DNA from: CAYXRK01 sp964467615
GTDB lineage: Bacteria; Hydrogenedentota; Hydrogenedentia; Hydrogenedentales; GCA-2746185
Direction of reading: 5' to 3'
NCBI GenBank assembly: GCA_964467615.1
Contig: CAYXRK010000052.1
Coordinates: 1-26,590 of the forward strand
DNA length: 26,590 nucleotides
Shown: one piece after another, positions 7,133 to 15,260 of the stretch
Layout: each line of letters starts with the position of its first letter
How positions within the stretch are numbered: the stretch's first letter is position 1
Program-made: the position numbers and the translations under genes
The notes under the pieces: generated by a model
Databases searched by the model: none
The model's input: only the letters and a program-made list of their open reading frames with translations
What the model was told of the DNA's origin: nothing

Positions 7133-9568
7133 ATGGCAAAGGTGAGCGATAAGCGCAGGGCTGTCAAGACCAAGACGGCCAAGACGTCCCGAACGAGAAA
7201 GCCCGATAGCGCGACGCTCGAGGAGTGGCAGATTGCGCTGCGGCGGGAGTACGGGCGGGACCAGGATTTCAAGTTGAAGAACCTTGGGGCCGAGCCGGTC
7301 TTTTCGGAATACGCGGTGACGAACCCGAAGAGCGGGCGGACGTATCGAGTTGCCATTCGCGGCCAGGAACTCGGCGTCAATTTCTGTTCGTGTCCGGATT
7401 TTGCGGTGAACGCACTAGGCACGTGCAAGCATATCGAATGGCTGTTGCACAAACTGTCCCGGAGGCCCGCGGGTAAGGCCGCGCTTCGTGACGGCTTCCA
7501 GCCATCGTATTCGGAGGTGTATCTCGAGTATGGCGCCCGGCGCCGCGTTCGGTTTCGGGCGGGTGCGATTTGCTCGGAGGCGTTGCGAAAGACGGGGGGC
7601 CGGTATTTCGAGAAGGACGGGTATCTTCGGGAAGACGCACTCGGCGCGTTCGAGCATTTTGTGAAGGAGGCGTCCGCCAGCGGATCAGAGGCGCGAATCT
7701 ACGAAGACGCATTGACGTTCGTGGCCCGGCTTCGTGACGACGAGAACCGCCGGCGCGAGATCGCGCGTTTTTTCGAAGGCAAAGACTCGGCGAAAGTCTT
7801 CGACTCACTTCTCAAGGTCAAGCTGTATCCGTATCAGCGCGAGGGCGCTTTGTTCGCGGCAAAGGCGGGGCGGTGTTTGCTGGCCGATGACATGGGCCTG
7901 GGCAAAACGATCCAATCCATCGCCGCTATCGAGATTCTTGCGCGGACCACGGGGGTAGAACGCGCGCTTGTCGTCTGTCCAACCGCGCTCAAGTACCAAT
8001 GGCAACACGAGGTCGAGCGATTCGCCGAGCGGACGGCGATGGTCATCGAAGGGTTCCGCGCTGCACGCGCGGCACAGTATGGCGATGCGTCCTTCTACAA
8101 AATCACGAACTACGAAACCGTGCATACCGATCTGGATCTCATCAACGGATGGCGGCCGGACGTGGTGGTGCTAGACGAGGCGCAACGAATCAAGAATTGG
8201 GACACGCGCCGCGCGAAGTCGGTCAAACAGATTGACACTCCTCACGCGATCGTTCTCACCGGAACACCGCTGGAAAACCGACTTTCCGAGCTGCACTCGA
8301 TTATGGAGTTTGTGGATCGGCATCGCCTCGGCCCACTGTTCCGGTTTCTCGACGAGCATCAACACACCGACGCGCACGGTAAAGTCATCGGATACCGGAA
8401 TCTGGACCGCATCAAAGACAGCCTCACGCAGGTGCTGTTGCGGCGGCGCAAGAAAGAAGTATTGAGCGAGCTACCCGAACGCACCGACAAACACTTGTTT
8501 GTCGAAATGACGGACGCGCAACGGGTGATACACGAGGAGTACCGCGACGAAGTCGCCAAGCTCGTCGCGAAATGGCGCCGCCGCGGTTCGCTGCTCGAGT
8601 CCGAGCAACGCAAATTGATGATCTCCTTGCAGTTCATGCGCATGTCCTGCAACAGTACCTATTTGATCGACAAACAAACCGACCACGGCCCCAAACCGGA
8701 CGAGTGCTGCCTGCTGTTGGACGACATTCTCGCCATTCCAGAGAACAAGGCCGTGGTCTTCAGCCAGTGGCTCGGCACGCATGAACTTCTTATCCGCCGA
8801 TTTCAGGCGGTGGATCGGCCCTACGCGTATTATCACGGCTCGCTCGACGGCAAGGGACGCAAGAAGACGCTCGATCAATTCAAAGGCGACCCGGACTGCC
8901 GGCTCCTCCTCTGCACCGAATCCGGCGGCGTCGGCCTGAATCTTCAGCATGCGTCCGTCGTGATCAACATGGACCAGCCCTGGAACCCCGCGGTGCTCGA
9001 GCAGCGAGTCGGACGCGTACATCGCCTCGGTCAGACACGCCACGTCCAGGTGTATCACTTCGTATCGCGCGGCACGATTGAGCACGGCATGCTGGACGTT
9101 CTTAAATTCAAGACCTCGATGTTCGAGGGCGTTCTCGACGGCGGCGAGAGCGAGGTATTTCTTGGTGGCAGCACGATGAAAAAATTCATGGAGACCGTCG
9201 AAAAAGTTTCCGACTCGATTCCCGCGCAGGTCCCGACGGTCGAGGAAACTCAAGAACCGATCGGGCCGGATCCGACCGTAAGTGACACCGACGAAGCTCC
9301 ACGCGCCGCTTCGGATCCGCGCCAAGCGGCTTTGGACGGCTTGCTTTCGGCGGGACTGGAACTCCTCGGAAAACTCGGACAAGCCCTTCAACCAGCCCAG
9401 ACAGAGAAGAGCGCGGGCCCGTCATCGGCCAGCTTCATTCATCGCAACGAAAAGACAGGCGCGCGCGAAATCCGTCTGCCACTGCCGGACGCAGAAACGG
9501 CGGAGAAACTGGGCGTCTTGCTCACAGGTCTTGGCGACTTGTTAAAAGGGGCCGTCAAGCGCAGCTAA
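7133..9568 (+). CDS. SWIM zinc-finger SNF2-family DNA helicase/translocase
   Basis: An 811-residue protein with a lysine-rich N-terminus, then a SWIM zinc finger (C85, C87, C98, H100: CxCx10CxH), then a SNF2/RapA-type ATPase. Walker A is ADDMGLGKT near 250-258, the DEAQ box (DEAQRIKN) near 346-353 and motif III LTGTPLENRL near 375-384. The helicase C-terminal lobe carries SESGGVGLNLQ and the arginine-finger motif QRVGRVHRLGQ near 623-633. About 130 residues after the ATPase are not assigned; they are Pro/Glu/Ala-rich and then amphipathic. Proteins of this type move on DNA or nucleoprotein, remodelling bound proteins such as stalled RNA polymerase. The gene has its own RBS-like purine run just before ATG 7133 and diverges from the gene at 6927. 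No operon partner is evident. Confidence 0.9.
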   Translation: MAKVSDKRRAVKTKTAKTSRTRKPDSATLEEWQIALRREYGRDQDFKLKNLGAEPVFSEYAVTNPKSGRTYRVAIRGQELGVNFCSCPDFAVNALGTCKHIEWLLHKLSRRPAGKAALRDGFQPSYSEVYLEYGARRRVRFRAGAICSEALRKTGGRYFEKDGYLREDALGAFEHFVKEASASGSEARIYEDALTFVARLRDDENRRREIARFFEGKDSAKVFDSLLKVKLYPYQREGALFAAKAGRCLLADDMGLGKTIQSIAAIEILARTTGVERALVVCPTALKYQWQHEVERFAERTAMVIEGFRAARAAQYGDASFYKITNYETVHTDLDLINGWRPDVVVLDEAQRIKNWDTRRAKSVKQIDTPHAIVLTGTPLENRLSELHSIMEFVDRHRLGPLFRFLDEHQHTDAHGKVIGYRNLDRIKDSLTQVLLRRRKKEVLSELPERTDKHLFVEMTDAQRVIHEEYRDEVAKLVAKWRRRGSLLESEQRKLMISLQFMRMSCNSTYLIDKQTDHGPKPDECCLLLDDILAIPENKAVVFSQWLGTHELLIRRFQAVDRPYAYYHGSLDGKGRKKTLDQFKGDPDCRLLLCTESGGVGLNLQHASVVINMDQPWNPAVLEQRVGRVHRLGQTRHVQVYHFVSRGTIEHGMLDVLKFKTSMFEGVLDGGESEVFLGGSTMKKFMETVEKVSDSIPAQVPTVEETQEPIGPDPTVSDTDEAPRAASDPRQAALDGLLSAGLELLGKLGQALQPAQTEKSAGPSSASFIHRNEKTGAREIRLPLPDAETAEKLGVLLTGLGDLLKGAVKRS

Positions 9569-9585
9569 AAACCCTATATTCATTA

Positions 9586-9599
9586 CCCAAAATGTTGGG
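9586..9599 (+). terminator. Weak hairpin after the helicase gene
   Basis: CCCAA and TTGGG form a 5-bp stem with a 4-base loop, 17 bases after the helicase stop. There is no T-tract behind it on the plus strand, so intrinsic termination is doubtful. Confidence 0.25.
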
Positions 9600-9650
9600 G
9601 AATGCGTGTCAAGGTTCGTGAGTCTACGCCTCAGAAGAGAAAGTATATCC

Positions 9651-9679
9651 TTGTAATTTGTCCAATTTGTGGATAGAAT
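9651..9679 (+). promoter_or_regulatory. Sigma-70-type promoter predicting a leaderless mRNA
   Basis: TTGTAA (9651-9656), a 17-base spacer and TAGAAT (9674-9679). The usual start site, seven bases after the -10 box, falls on or next to the A of ATG 9686. No Shine-Dalgarno sequence precedes that ATG, which fits a leaderless transcript. Confidence 0.55.
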
Positions 9680-9685
9680 ACAAAA

Positions 9686-10858
9686 ATGATTGATCGGCGA
9701 ATGAAGAAAAATGTACTGGAGGCGCTGGGCCGTCAGGCGGCCGTGGGGTTAATCGGGCCTCGGCAGGTCGGAAAAACGACGTTGGCGCTGGCAATTGCCG
9801 AGGAGATGGATGCCCTTTATCTCGACCTAGAGGACAGGAACGACCGCGAGAAATTGTCCGATCCTGCCTTTTTCCTCGGCCACTACGAAGATCGGCTTGT
9901 GGTGCTTGATGAGATTCATCGTGTGCCAGAGCTTTTTCAAATCCTTCGAGGCTTGATTGACCGTGGACGCCGCGGCGGCAAACGAAAAGGCCGCTTCTTG
10001 CTCCTTGGGTCGGCCGCCATTGATCTGTTGCGGCAATCCGGCGAAAGTCTCGCGGGCCGCATCGCGTACGTCGACATGGGACCTTTCGATGTCCTCGAAG
10101 TCGGAACTGACCAACGCGCCATCACCAATCTTTGGGTCCGCGGCGGCTTTCCGGATAGTTATTTGGCCGAAAGTGATGAAGAAAGTTTTGCGCTTCGCCA
10201 GGACTTTATCCGCACCTATCTCGAGCGCGACGTACCGATGTTCGGGCCTCGCTTGCCGGCCGAGACCCTCGAGCGGTTGTGGACGATGCTGGCCCACGGC
10301 CAAGGCACGTTGCTCAACGCGTCACGGCTTGCAGGCAGTCTATCGGTGAGCGCCCAGACCGTGACGCGATATATCGATCTGTTAGTCGATCTCTTGCTTG
10401 TGCGGCGCCTACAACCTTTTCACGCCAACCTAAACAAGCGCCTGGTGAAATCGCCAAAGGTCTACGTCCGTGACAGCGGCTTGCTCCATGCGTTGCTCGG
10501 TATCGTTGATCACAATGGACTCCGCGGTCATCCCGTCGCGGGTCCGAGTTGGGAGGCTTTTGTCCTCGAAAATCTTCTTGCCGTTGCGCCAGGCCGGTCC
10601 CATGCGAGCTTCTATCGGACTGCGGCCGGCGCCGAAATAGACCTGTTGCTTGGACTGCCGGCCGGCGAACTCTGGGCCATCGAGATTAAACTGGGCTTAG
10701 TTCCCAAGTGCGCCAAAGGGTCCTACCAAGCCCGGGAAGACGTTCGGCCAGATCGCTCGTTTGTCGTCCACTCCGGCCGCGAGCGGTACCCCCTCGCGGC
10801 CGGGATTGATGCGATCAGCGTCAAGGAATTAACACAAGAATTGGCCATGCAACGCTGA
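9686..10858 (+). CDS. AAA_14/DUF4143-family ATPase
   Basis: A 390-residue protein of the widespread AAA_14 + DUF4143 type. Walker A is GPRQVGKT at 24-31, Walker B is LVVLDE at 71-76 and a sensor-like LLLGSAA lies near 115. A winged-helix-like segment (ARLAGSLSVSAQTVTRYIDLL) sits near 215-235. The C-terminal DUF4143 region ends with GAEIDLLL near 315-322 and WAIEIKLG near 330-337. This E/D...D...E.K spacing resembles a PD-(D/E)xK nuclease fold and is typical of the family. The biochemical role of these ATPases is not established. The N-terminal MIDRRMKKNVLEAL matches the usual family start, so ATG 9686 is kept although it lacks an RBS. The gene stands alone, and its 5' flank is distinctly AT-rich, which may mark acquisition by transfer. 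Confidence 0.85.
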   Translation: MIDRRMKKNVLEALGRQAAVGLIGPRQVGKTTLALAIAEEMDALYLDLEDRNDREKLSDPAFFLGHYEDRLVVLDEIHRVPELFQILRGLIDRGRRGGKRKGRFLLLGSAAIDLLRQSGESLAGRIAYVDMGPFDVLEVGTDQRAITNLWVRGGFPDSYLAESDEESFALRQDFIRTYLERDVPMFGPRLPAETLERLWTMLAHGQGTLLNASRLAGSLSVSAQTVTRYIDLLVDLLLVRRLQPFHANLNKRLVKSPKVYVRDSGLLHALLGIVDHNGLRGHPVAGPSWEAFVLENLLAVAPGRSHASFYRTAAGAEIDLLLGLPAGELWAIEIKLGLVPKCAKGSYQAREDVRPDRSFVVHSGRERYPLAAGIDAISVKELTQELAMQR

Positions 10859-10871
10859 GACGATTCGCCGT

Positions 10872-10886
10872 CCGCCAGTATGGCGG
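10872..10886. terminator. Hairpin between convergent genes
   Basis: CCGCCA and TGGCGG form a perfect 6-bp stem around GTA, in the 43-base gap between the ATPase (plus) and the MBL hydrolase (minus). Position suggests a shared bidirectional terminator, but neither side has a T-tract. Confidence 0.35.
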
Positions 10887-10901
10887 CGCCTGCGCTCGCC
10901 A

Positions 10902-11744
10902 CTACTTACGTATCGACCAGCGTTCTCCAACTTTCACAACTGCAAACGCTTGCCCGATTTCCCGGCAGGTCCGCTCGAACGATTCCGGCGTGGCCGTATT
11001 GAACTCGAACATATCGTAGTGGCACGGTACGACAACTCCGGCCCCGATCGCCTTTGCCGATCGGGCGGCCTCAGCCCCATCGAGATTTCCCGCGACGCGG
11101 CGCTCGGGATTTGCGCCGTTGATCGGCAATAGCGCAACGTCCACCGCGAACGGACGCAAAATGTCTTCCATTTCTTCGAATAACACTGTGTCTCCGGAGT
11201 GGTAGACGCGGAATGGGCCCAACTCGGCGACGTAGCCCATGAATACACAATGGCCCTCGGCGTCGCGTTCTATCGTTTCATGCGCCGCAGGTACGCCGTG
11301 AATTCGCACGCCCGCGACGTCAATAGTTTCTCCGGCGTCTAGACCCACCGGCCAATCACGCGCGCACCCAAGTCGCTCCGTCACGAACGTCCGGTTCGCT
11401 TCAGGAATGGCCATACGAAGCTTTGGGTTCGCTTGCATCAGCGGCACGAGCGTCTCGGCGTCGAGATGATCGGTGTGGTTGTGACTCGACGTGACGACGT
11501 CGATGAAATCCAAACGCGATGGGTCGACAACGCGTTCCGTCATTCGCACGTGAGGTTTGTCGGTGTCCGCGTATTTTCTTGTGAGCGAATCCGATAGGTA
11601 CGGATCGAGGAGAAGATGCTTCCCATTCCACGCGAGGAGAAAGCCGCTTTGACCAAGCCACCACAAATGAAGGGTGTTGGGGCCCATATCAGCGGAGGCG
11701 ACGTCTTCGAGGAACGCGTCGTCCTGCAGGAACGGTTTGATCAC
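10902..11744 (-). CDS. MBL-fold metallo-hydrolase (UlaG-like)
   Basis: A 280-residue metallo-beta-lactamase-fold hydrolase, the last gene of the six-gene operon. The metal-binding signature is SHNHTDHLD (H88, H90, D92, H93). Further ligands are a histidine in PAAHETIERD, an aspartate in HSGDT near 190, and PCHYDMF near 246. LWWLGQSGFLL at the start and LLLDPYLSDS are typical of the branch that includes UlaG, the L-ascorbate-6-phosphate lactonase. A lactone or phosphodiester substrate is plausible but not shown. The start is GTG 11744: it overlaps the TGA of the MetE-like gene in a GTGA tetranucleotide, the junction used repeatedly in this operon. The frame extends upstream to 11837, but those residues only shadow the neighbouring gene. 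It most likely works on a sugar-derived intermediate made by the genes before it. Confidence 0.85.
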   Translation of the reverse strand: MIKPFLQDDAFLEDVASADMGPNTLHLWWLGQSGFLLAWNGKHLLLDPYLSDSLTRKYADTDKPHVRMTERVVDPSRLDFIDVVTSSHNHTDHLDAETLVPLMQANPKLRMAIPEANRTFVTERLGCARDWPVGLDAGETIDVAGVRIHGVPAAHETIERDAEGHCVFMGYVAELGPFRVYHSGDTVLFEEMEDILRPFAVDVALLPINGANPERRVAGNLDGAEAARSAKAIGAGVVVPCHYDMFEFNTATPESFERTCREIGQAFAVVKVGERWSIRK

Positions 11745-12772
11745 AGACCCAGTTCCGAGCGCACGGCCCGCACGCCCTCGACCATGTTCGCCAGTTTCTG
11801 TTTCGCGGCCCAGCGCGCCGTTTGGCTCAGGCCGCAATCCGGCGCGAAGGAGAGGCGTTCCGGCGGCGCGAATTCGAGGCAGCGCTTCACGCGCCGGCGA
11901 ATGTCGTCCACCGTTTCGATGTAGTAGCTCTTCACGTCGACGATGCCGACGACAACGTCCTTGACGCGCGCGATCTCGCGGACAGTCTCGATCTCGCTAA
12001 ACTCGCGGCTGGCCATTTCCAAGTGCAACTCGTCCACGTGCATATCGAGGAAGTGCGGGAACATCGGCGCATACTGTCGCGGCCCCACGGCCCGCCCCTT
12101 GTAATTTCCGAAGCACAAATGCGTCGAAAGGCGGCACTTCCCCCGCACAGGCTCGACCGTACGATTGAAAATATCCACGAACCGCTTCGGGTCCTCTCGG
12201 TGCGCGTAACAACTCATCGAGGGTTCGTCGACCGTAAGCTCGGTGCAACCGGCCCGCACGAGCGCCTCCAACTCCGCGCGTACAATCGGGACCAACGCCT
12301 CGGTCACATCCCATCGCGTCGGATACAAGCCCGCGTTCGGGACCAAGCGCCCGCTCAGCGTGTAGGGCCCCGGCACGCTCGCTTTGAGAATTGGCCCCGC
12401 TGGCGCGAGACGCTTGAGGCGTTCAAAATCCGCCACCGTGCCGAGTCCCCGCGGTGCGCGCAATTCGCCCACGAGCGCGTGGCGGCCTCGTTGATCGTGC
12501 GCAGGTGGGCCGAACCGGCGGGGGGATTCGCCCTCCAATTCGATGCCTTCCAGATGGCCGTAAAACGAGAGATTGAAATCAAGACGCGTTTGTTCGCCGT
12601 CGGTGATCACGTCCAATCCAGCGTTCATTTGATCGCGGATCGCAATCGTCACGGCGTCGTCAGTCAGTTCCTCCCGATCGGCCGGACCAAACTTATCGAG
12701 GTGCTCGGTCGCGCACTCGAGCCAGGACGGAAAGGGATAGCTTCCGATGACCGTCGTTTGCAAAGGTCGCAT
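11741..12772 (-). CDS. Core-MetE-like (cobalamin-independent methionine synthase family) protein
   Basis: A 343-residue protein matching only the C-terminal catalytic barrel of MetE, which is about 750 residues when full length. All zinc ligands of the MetE site are visible: H218 and C220 in STHLCFGN, E252 in ELHLE and C313 in PDCGLSQ. It begins IGSYPFP, the usual barrel start. Known family: short core-MetE proteins lack the folate-binding N-terminal half and can take methyl groups from other donors such as methylated corrinoid proteins; others have unknown thiol-alkyl-transfer roles. It starts with ATG 12772, 3 bases after the stop of the SIS gene, and ends in a GTGA overlap with the MBL gene. 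Its place inside an apparent sugar-catabolic operon is odd and argues against a simple methionine-biosynthesis role. Fold is secure; substrate is open. Confidence 0.85.
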   Translation of the reverse strand: MRPLQTTVIGSYPFPSWLECATEHLDKFGPADREELTDDAVTIAIRDQMNAGLDVITDGEQTRLDFNLSFYGHLEGIELEGESPRRFGPPAHDQRGRHALVGELRAPRGLGTVADFERLKRLAPAGPILKASVPGPYTLSGRLVPNAGLYPTRWDVTEALVPIVRAELEALVRAGCTELTVDEPSMSCYAHREDPKRFVDIFNRTVEPVRGKCRLSTHLCFGNYKGRAVGPRQYAPMFPHFLDMHVDELHLEMASREFSEIETVREIARVKDVVVGIVDVKSYYIETVDDIRRRVKRCLEFAPPERLSFAPDCGLSQTARWAAKQKLANMVEGVRAVRSELGL

Positions 12773-12775
12773 CGG

Positions 12776-13558
12776 CTACGCTCCAAGTCCTTCGTACAAC
12801 TTCGCCAAGCGCCGGGCGTGTTCGTCGTACGCCGCCTCGAACAATGCCGCGGATTTTTCCGTCCCGATCAGCGCGCCCGCCGTCAAGACCTTCGGCGGAT
12901 GCCCCGCCTCGGTCAACCGCAACGCCGTTTCCGCTTTAATGCAATTAATGAGCATGCAGCCGCCCACGGTCGATCCCGGCGCGACGGGTGTGTCCAGGCC
13001 GAGAACCTTCACCATCGCGTCGCCGATTGGAGCTCCGGTATCAAGAACGAGGTCCGCCACCTCCGACAGTTTCGTTCCGCACGGATGGTTCGATGACGAG
13101 GCGTCCGAATGCGCTTTGCTTACGATCGCGACGACTTTGATCCCTTTGGCGCGGAATTCCTCCGCCATTTCGACCGGCACTGTGTTGCATCCGCTGGAAG
13201 AAATAATGAGGGCGGAATCGACGGAGGACAAATCGAAATTGCGCAGGATGCGCGCGGCCAATCCGTGGACGTTCTCGAGGAACATCGCCTGGCGCTGGCC
13301 GTTCGCCCCGACGACGAGATTGTGAAACGTCATCGACAACTCGACGATTGGGTTGAAGCCCGGAAACGATCCGTATCGCGGCCACATTTCCTCGACCATG
13401 ATGCGGCTATGGCCCGCGGCGAACACGTGCACCATGCGGCCCGCGAGAATGGTCGCGGCGAACCAGTCCGCAGCCCGGCGAATCGCATCGTGCTGTTGGC
13501 GCACGCGCGTGAGAAGTTTCTCGCACGCGTCCAAGTAATCCGTCGCCGGGCCCGTCAC
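12776..13558 (-). CDS. SIS-domain phosphosugar-binding protein (UPF0309-like)
   Basis: A 260-residue sugar-isomerase (SIS) domain protein. The phosphosugar-binding features are FAAGHSRIMVEEM near 45-57 and ISSSGCNTVPVEMA near 118-131, followed by KVVAIVS. The region TVGGCMLINCIKAE near the C-terminal third also fits the UPF0309-type group. SIS proteins bind or isomerise phosphosugars or amino-sugar phosphates. The start is GTG 13558, whose last two bases form the TGA of the ROK kinase (GTGA overlap); the upstream extension to 13663 is a shadow of that kinase. Adjacent kinase and SIS genes suggest that the phosphorylated product of the kinase is passed to this protein. Which sugar is involved cannot be read from sequence. 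Confidence 0.85.
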   Translation of the reverse strand: MTGPATDYLDACEKLLTRVRQQHDAIRRAADWFAATILAGRMVHVFAAGHSRIMVEEMWPRYGSFPGFNPIVELSMTFHNLVVGANGQRQAMFLENVHGLAARILRNFDLSSVDSALIISSSGCNTVPVEMAEEFRAKGIKVVAIVSKAHSDASSSNHPCGTKLSEVADLVLDTGAPIGDAMVKVLGLDTPVAPGSTVGGCMLINCIKAETALRLTEAGHPPKVLTAGALIGTEKSAALFEAAYDEHARRLAKLYEGLGA

Positions 13559-14466
13559 GAATCGTCTCCGGAAGTCATTGCGTATCGCGCCGCGCCGAGC
13601 GCCCCCGCGTTCTCGCCCAACTCGGCGGGGGCAAGTTTGACAGCATGCCCGCCCGGACGCCACTCGTGCCGGTCCACATACTCGCGCAACGGCGCGAAGA
13701 GCGCGTCGCCCGCTTTCGCGACGCCGCCGCCCAGCACAACGACCTCCGGGTCAAACAGATTGATCAACGATACGATTCCCGCGCCGAGCGCGTGAATCGA
13801 ACGCGTCCAGATTTGTCCTGCCTCAGTATCACCGTGTTGGACCGCGATTAGCAGATCCTTCGTATCTTTGAATCGCCCCTGGCTCCGCGCCTCCATTGTG
13901 CAATTCCCGATCGCGTCTTCGAGGCTTCCGGGCGTCCCCGTGATGTCCGGCACGCCGTTCGGATCGAGACTCATGTGCCCCACGTGTCCCGCCCGCCCAA
14001 TCGCGCCGCGCAACAAACGGCCATCGCACATCGCCGCGCCGCCCACGCCAGTTCCAAGCGTCAGCATCACCGCGTTTCGTGCTCCCCGCGCTGCGCCGAG
14101 CCAGGTCTCGCCAAGGAGCGCGGCGTGGCCGTCGTTCAACACGCGGACCATTGCATCGCCGCTGAGCGCTTCCGTCCAATCCAGACTCTCGATCCGTTGC
14201 ATCCGGCCCGGCATCCACGCGATCGAGCGCGCGTTCGTAGCGGCGAGACCCGGCGCGGCAAGGCCAATAAAGCGAGGGGCAGCCTCGAATGCTTCGCGCC
14301 ATTCATCCAATATTTGCGCGATCACGTTGGCCCAAGGCGCGGAACCGTCGTCGATTGTTTCTTTCGTATCCGCTCGCAGCGTATCGCCGTTCGCGTTCAC
14401 CGCGACGATTTTGATCCGCGACGCGCCGAGATCGATGCCGACCGCATAATCCACGCGCGCGATCAC
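13555..14466 (-). CDS. ROK-family sugar kinase (zinc-finger-less type)
   Basis: A 303-residue ROK kinase. The phosphate-binding N-terminus is VGIDLGASRIKIVAV, the second ATP motif is LTLGTGVGGA near 137-146, and the catalytic aspartate is in LNDGHAALLGE near 111-121. GRAGHVGHMSL follows. Typical ROK kinases then carry CxCGxxGC to bind zinc; here the segment reads DITGTPGSLEDAIGN, with no cysteines, so the zinc site is absent. That variant occurs in a known minority of the family. The start is GTG 14466, overlapping the stop of the SDR gene (GTGA), and the stop overlaps the SIS gene in the same way. It probably phosphorylates a free hexose or amino sugar in the cytoplasm. Confidence 0.88.
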   Translation of the reverse strand: MIARVDYAVGIDLGASRIKIVAVNANGDTLRADTKETIDDGSAPWANVIAQILDEWREAFEAAPRFIGLAAPGLAATNARSIAWMPGRMQRIESLDWTEALSGDAMVRVLNDGHAALLGETWLGAARGARNAVMLTLGTGVGGAAMCDGRLLRGAIGRAGHVGHMSLDPNGVPDITGTPGSLEDAIGNCTMEARSQGRFKDTKDLLIAVQHGDTEAGQIWTRSIHALGAGIVSLINLFDPEVVVLGGGVAKAGDALFAPLREYVDRHEWRPGGHAVKLAPAELGENAGALGAARYAMTSGDDS

Positions 14467-15260
14467 TCCGCGGCGTCGGACACGGACCAGCCGCCGTCAA
14501 CCGCGAGCACCTGTCCCGTGATAAACCGCGCCGCGTCGGACAGTAAGAACACCGCTGCGCCGTCCACGTCCGCCGGCTGCTCCATGCGCCCGCCGTCCAG
14601 CGGTTGCTTGCGCCGTAAAAAGTCCTGAATCTCCGCGTTAGTTTTTGCTCGCGCGGCCATTGGCGTGTCCGTACAGCCGGGCGCTATCGCGTTGACGCGG
14701 ATGTTGTACTTCGCGTAGTACGCGGCGGATGTCTTCGTCAGTCCGATAATCGCGGCCTTCGCGGCGGCGTAGGCGTGCGTCGCAAAGTACTTCGGCGACG
14801 GCGAGAACGCGACGACGCTAGCCATATTCACGATTGCGCCGCCGTTGCCTCGCTGAATGAATGCGTTGAGCGCCGCGCGATTGGAATAGAACGCTGAAGT
14901 CTGATTCAGCGCGATCGTTCGCGTCCATCCTTCATCGGAAATTTCGTGCAACGGACCGTCACCCCACTTGCGCCCGCTGCCTCCGGCAACGTGATAGAGG
15001 CCGTGGAATCCGCCGAACGCCGAGAGCGCTTCCTCGATCGCCTTCTCTGCAGTGCCCGAGATTGTTGCATCTCCGACGAGGACGCGGCCCGCGTTTCCCA
15101 ACGCGGATCGCGACTCATCGCAGGTGGCCTCGTCAAGCCCCAGCGCGACGACGTTCACACCTTCGCGTACGCAGGCTTTCGCCGCCGAGAGCCCCATTCC
15201 GGAGGTCCCGCCGATGATCACGATTACTTTCCCAGACAGCGCATCTCCCACTGTGGTCAC
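14463..15260 (-). CDS. Short-chain dehydrogenase/reductase (SDR)
   Basis: A 265-residue classical SDR. The cofactor site is IIGGTSGMGLSAA near 14-26, the structural motif reads HVAGGSG in place of NNAG, and the catalytic residues are the serine in NMASVVAFSPSP and YAAAK in THAYAAAKAAIIGL. The C-terminal VNAIAPGCTDTPM and FITGQVLAVDGGWSV are standard. The enzyme would oxidise or reduce a hydroxyl or keto group of a sugar or polyol using NAD(P). The start is GTG 15260 in a GTGA overlap with the stop of the Gfo/Idh gene. A much longer ORF continues upstream to 16289, but it only shadows that Gfo/Idh gene in another frame. Second gene of the six-gene operon. Confidence 0.9.
   Translation of the reverse strand: MTTVGDALSGKVIVIIGGTSGMGLSAAKACVREGVNVVALGLDEATCDESRSALGNAGRVLVGDATISGTAEKAIEEALSAFGGFHGLYHVAGGSGRKWGDGPLHEISDEGWTRTIALNQTSAFYSNRAALNAFIQRGNGGAIVNMASVVAFSPSPKYFATHAYAAAKAAIIGLTKTSAAYYAKYNIRVNAIAPGCTDTPMAARAKTNAEIQDFLRRKQPLDGGRMEQPADVDGAAVFLLSDAARFITGQVLAVDGGWSVSDAAE

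Noticed and set aside
11822..13096. Plus-strand ORF of 424 residues opposite the MetE-like and SIS genes
   Set aside because: Composition (Arg/His/Ala-rich, no motifs) is typical of an antisense shadow; both minus-strand genes carry complete catalytic motifs.
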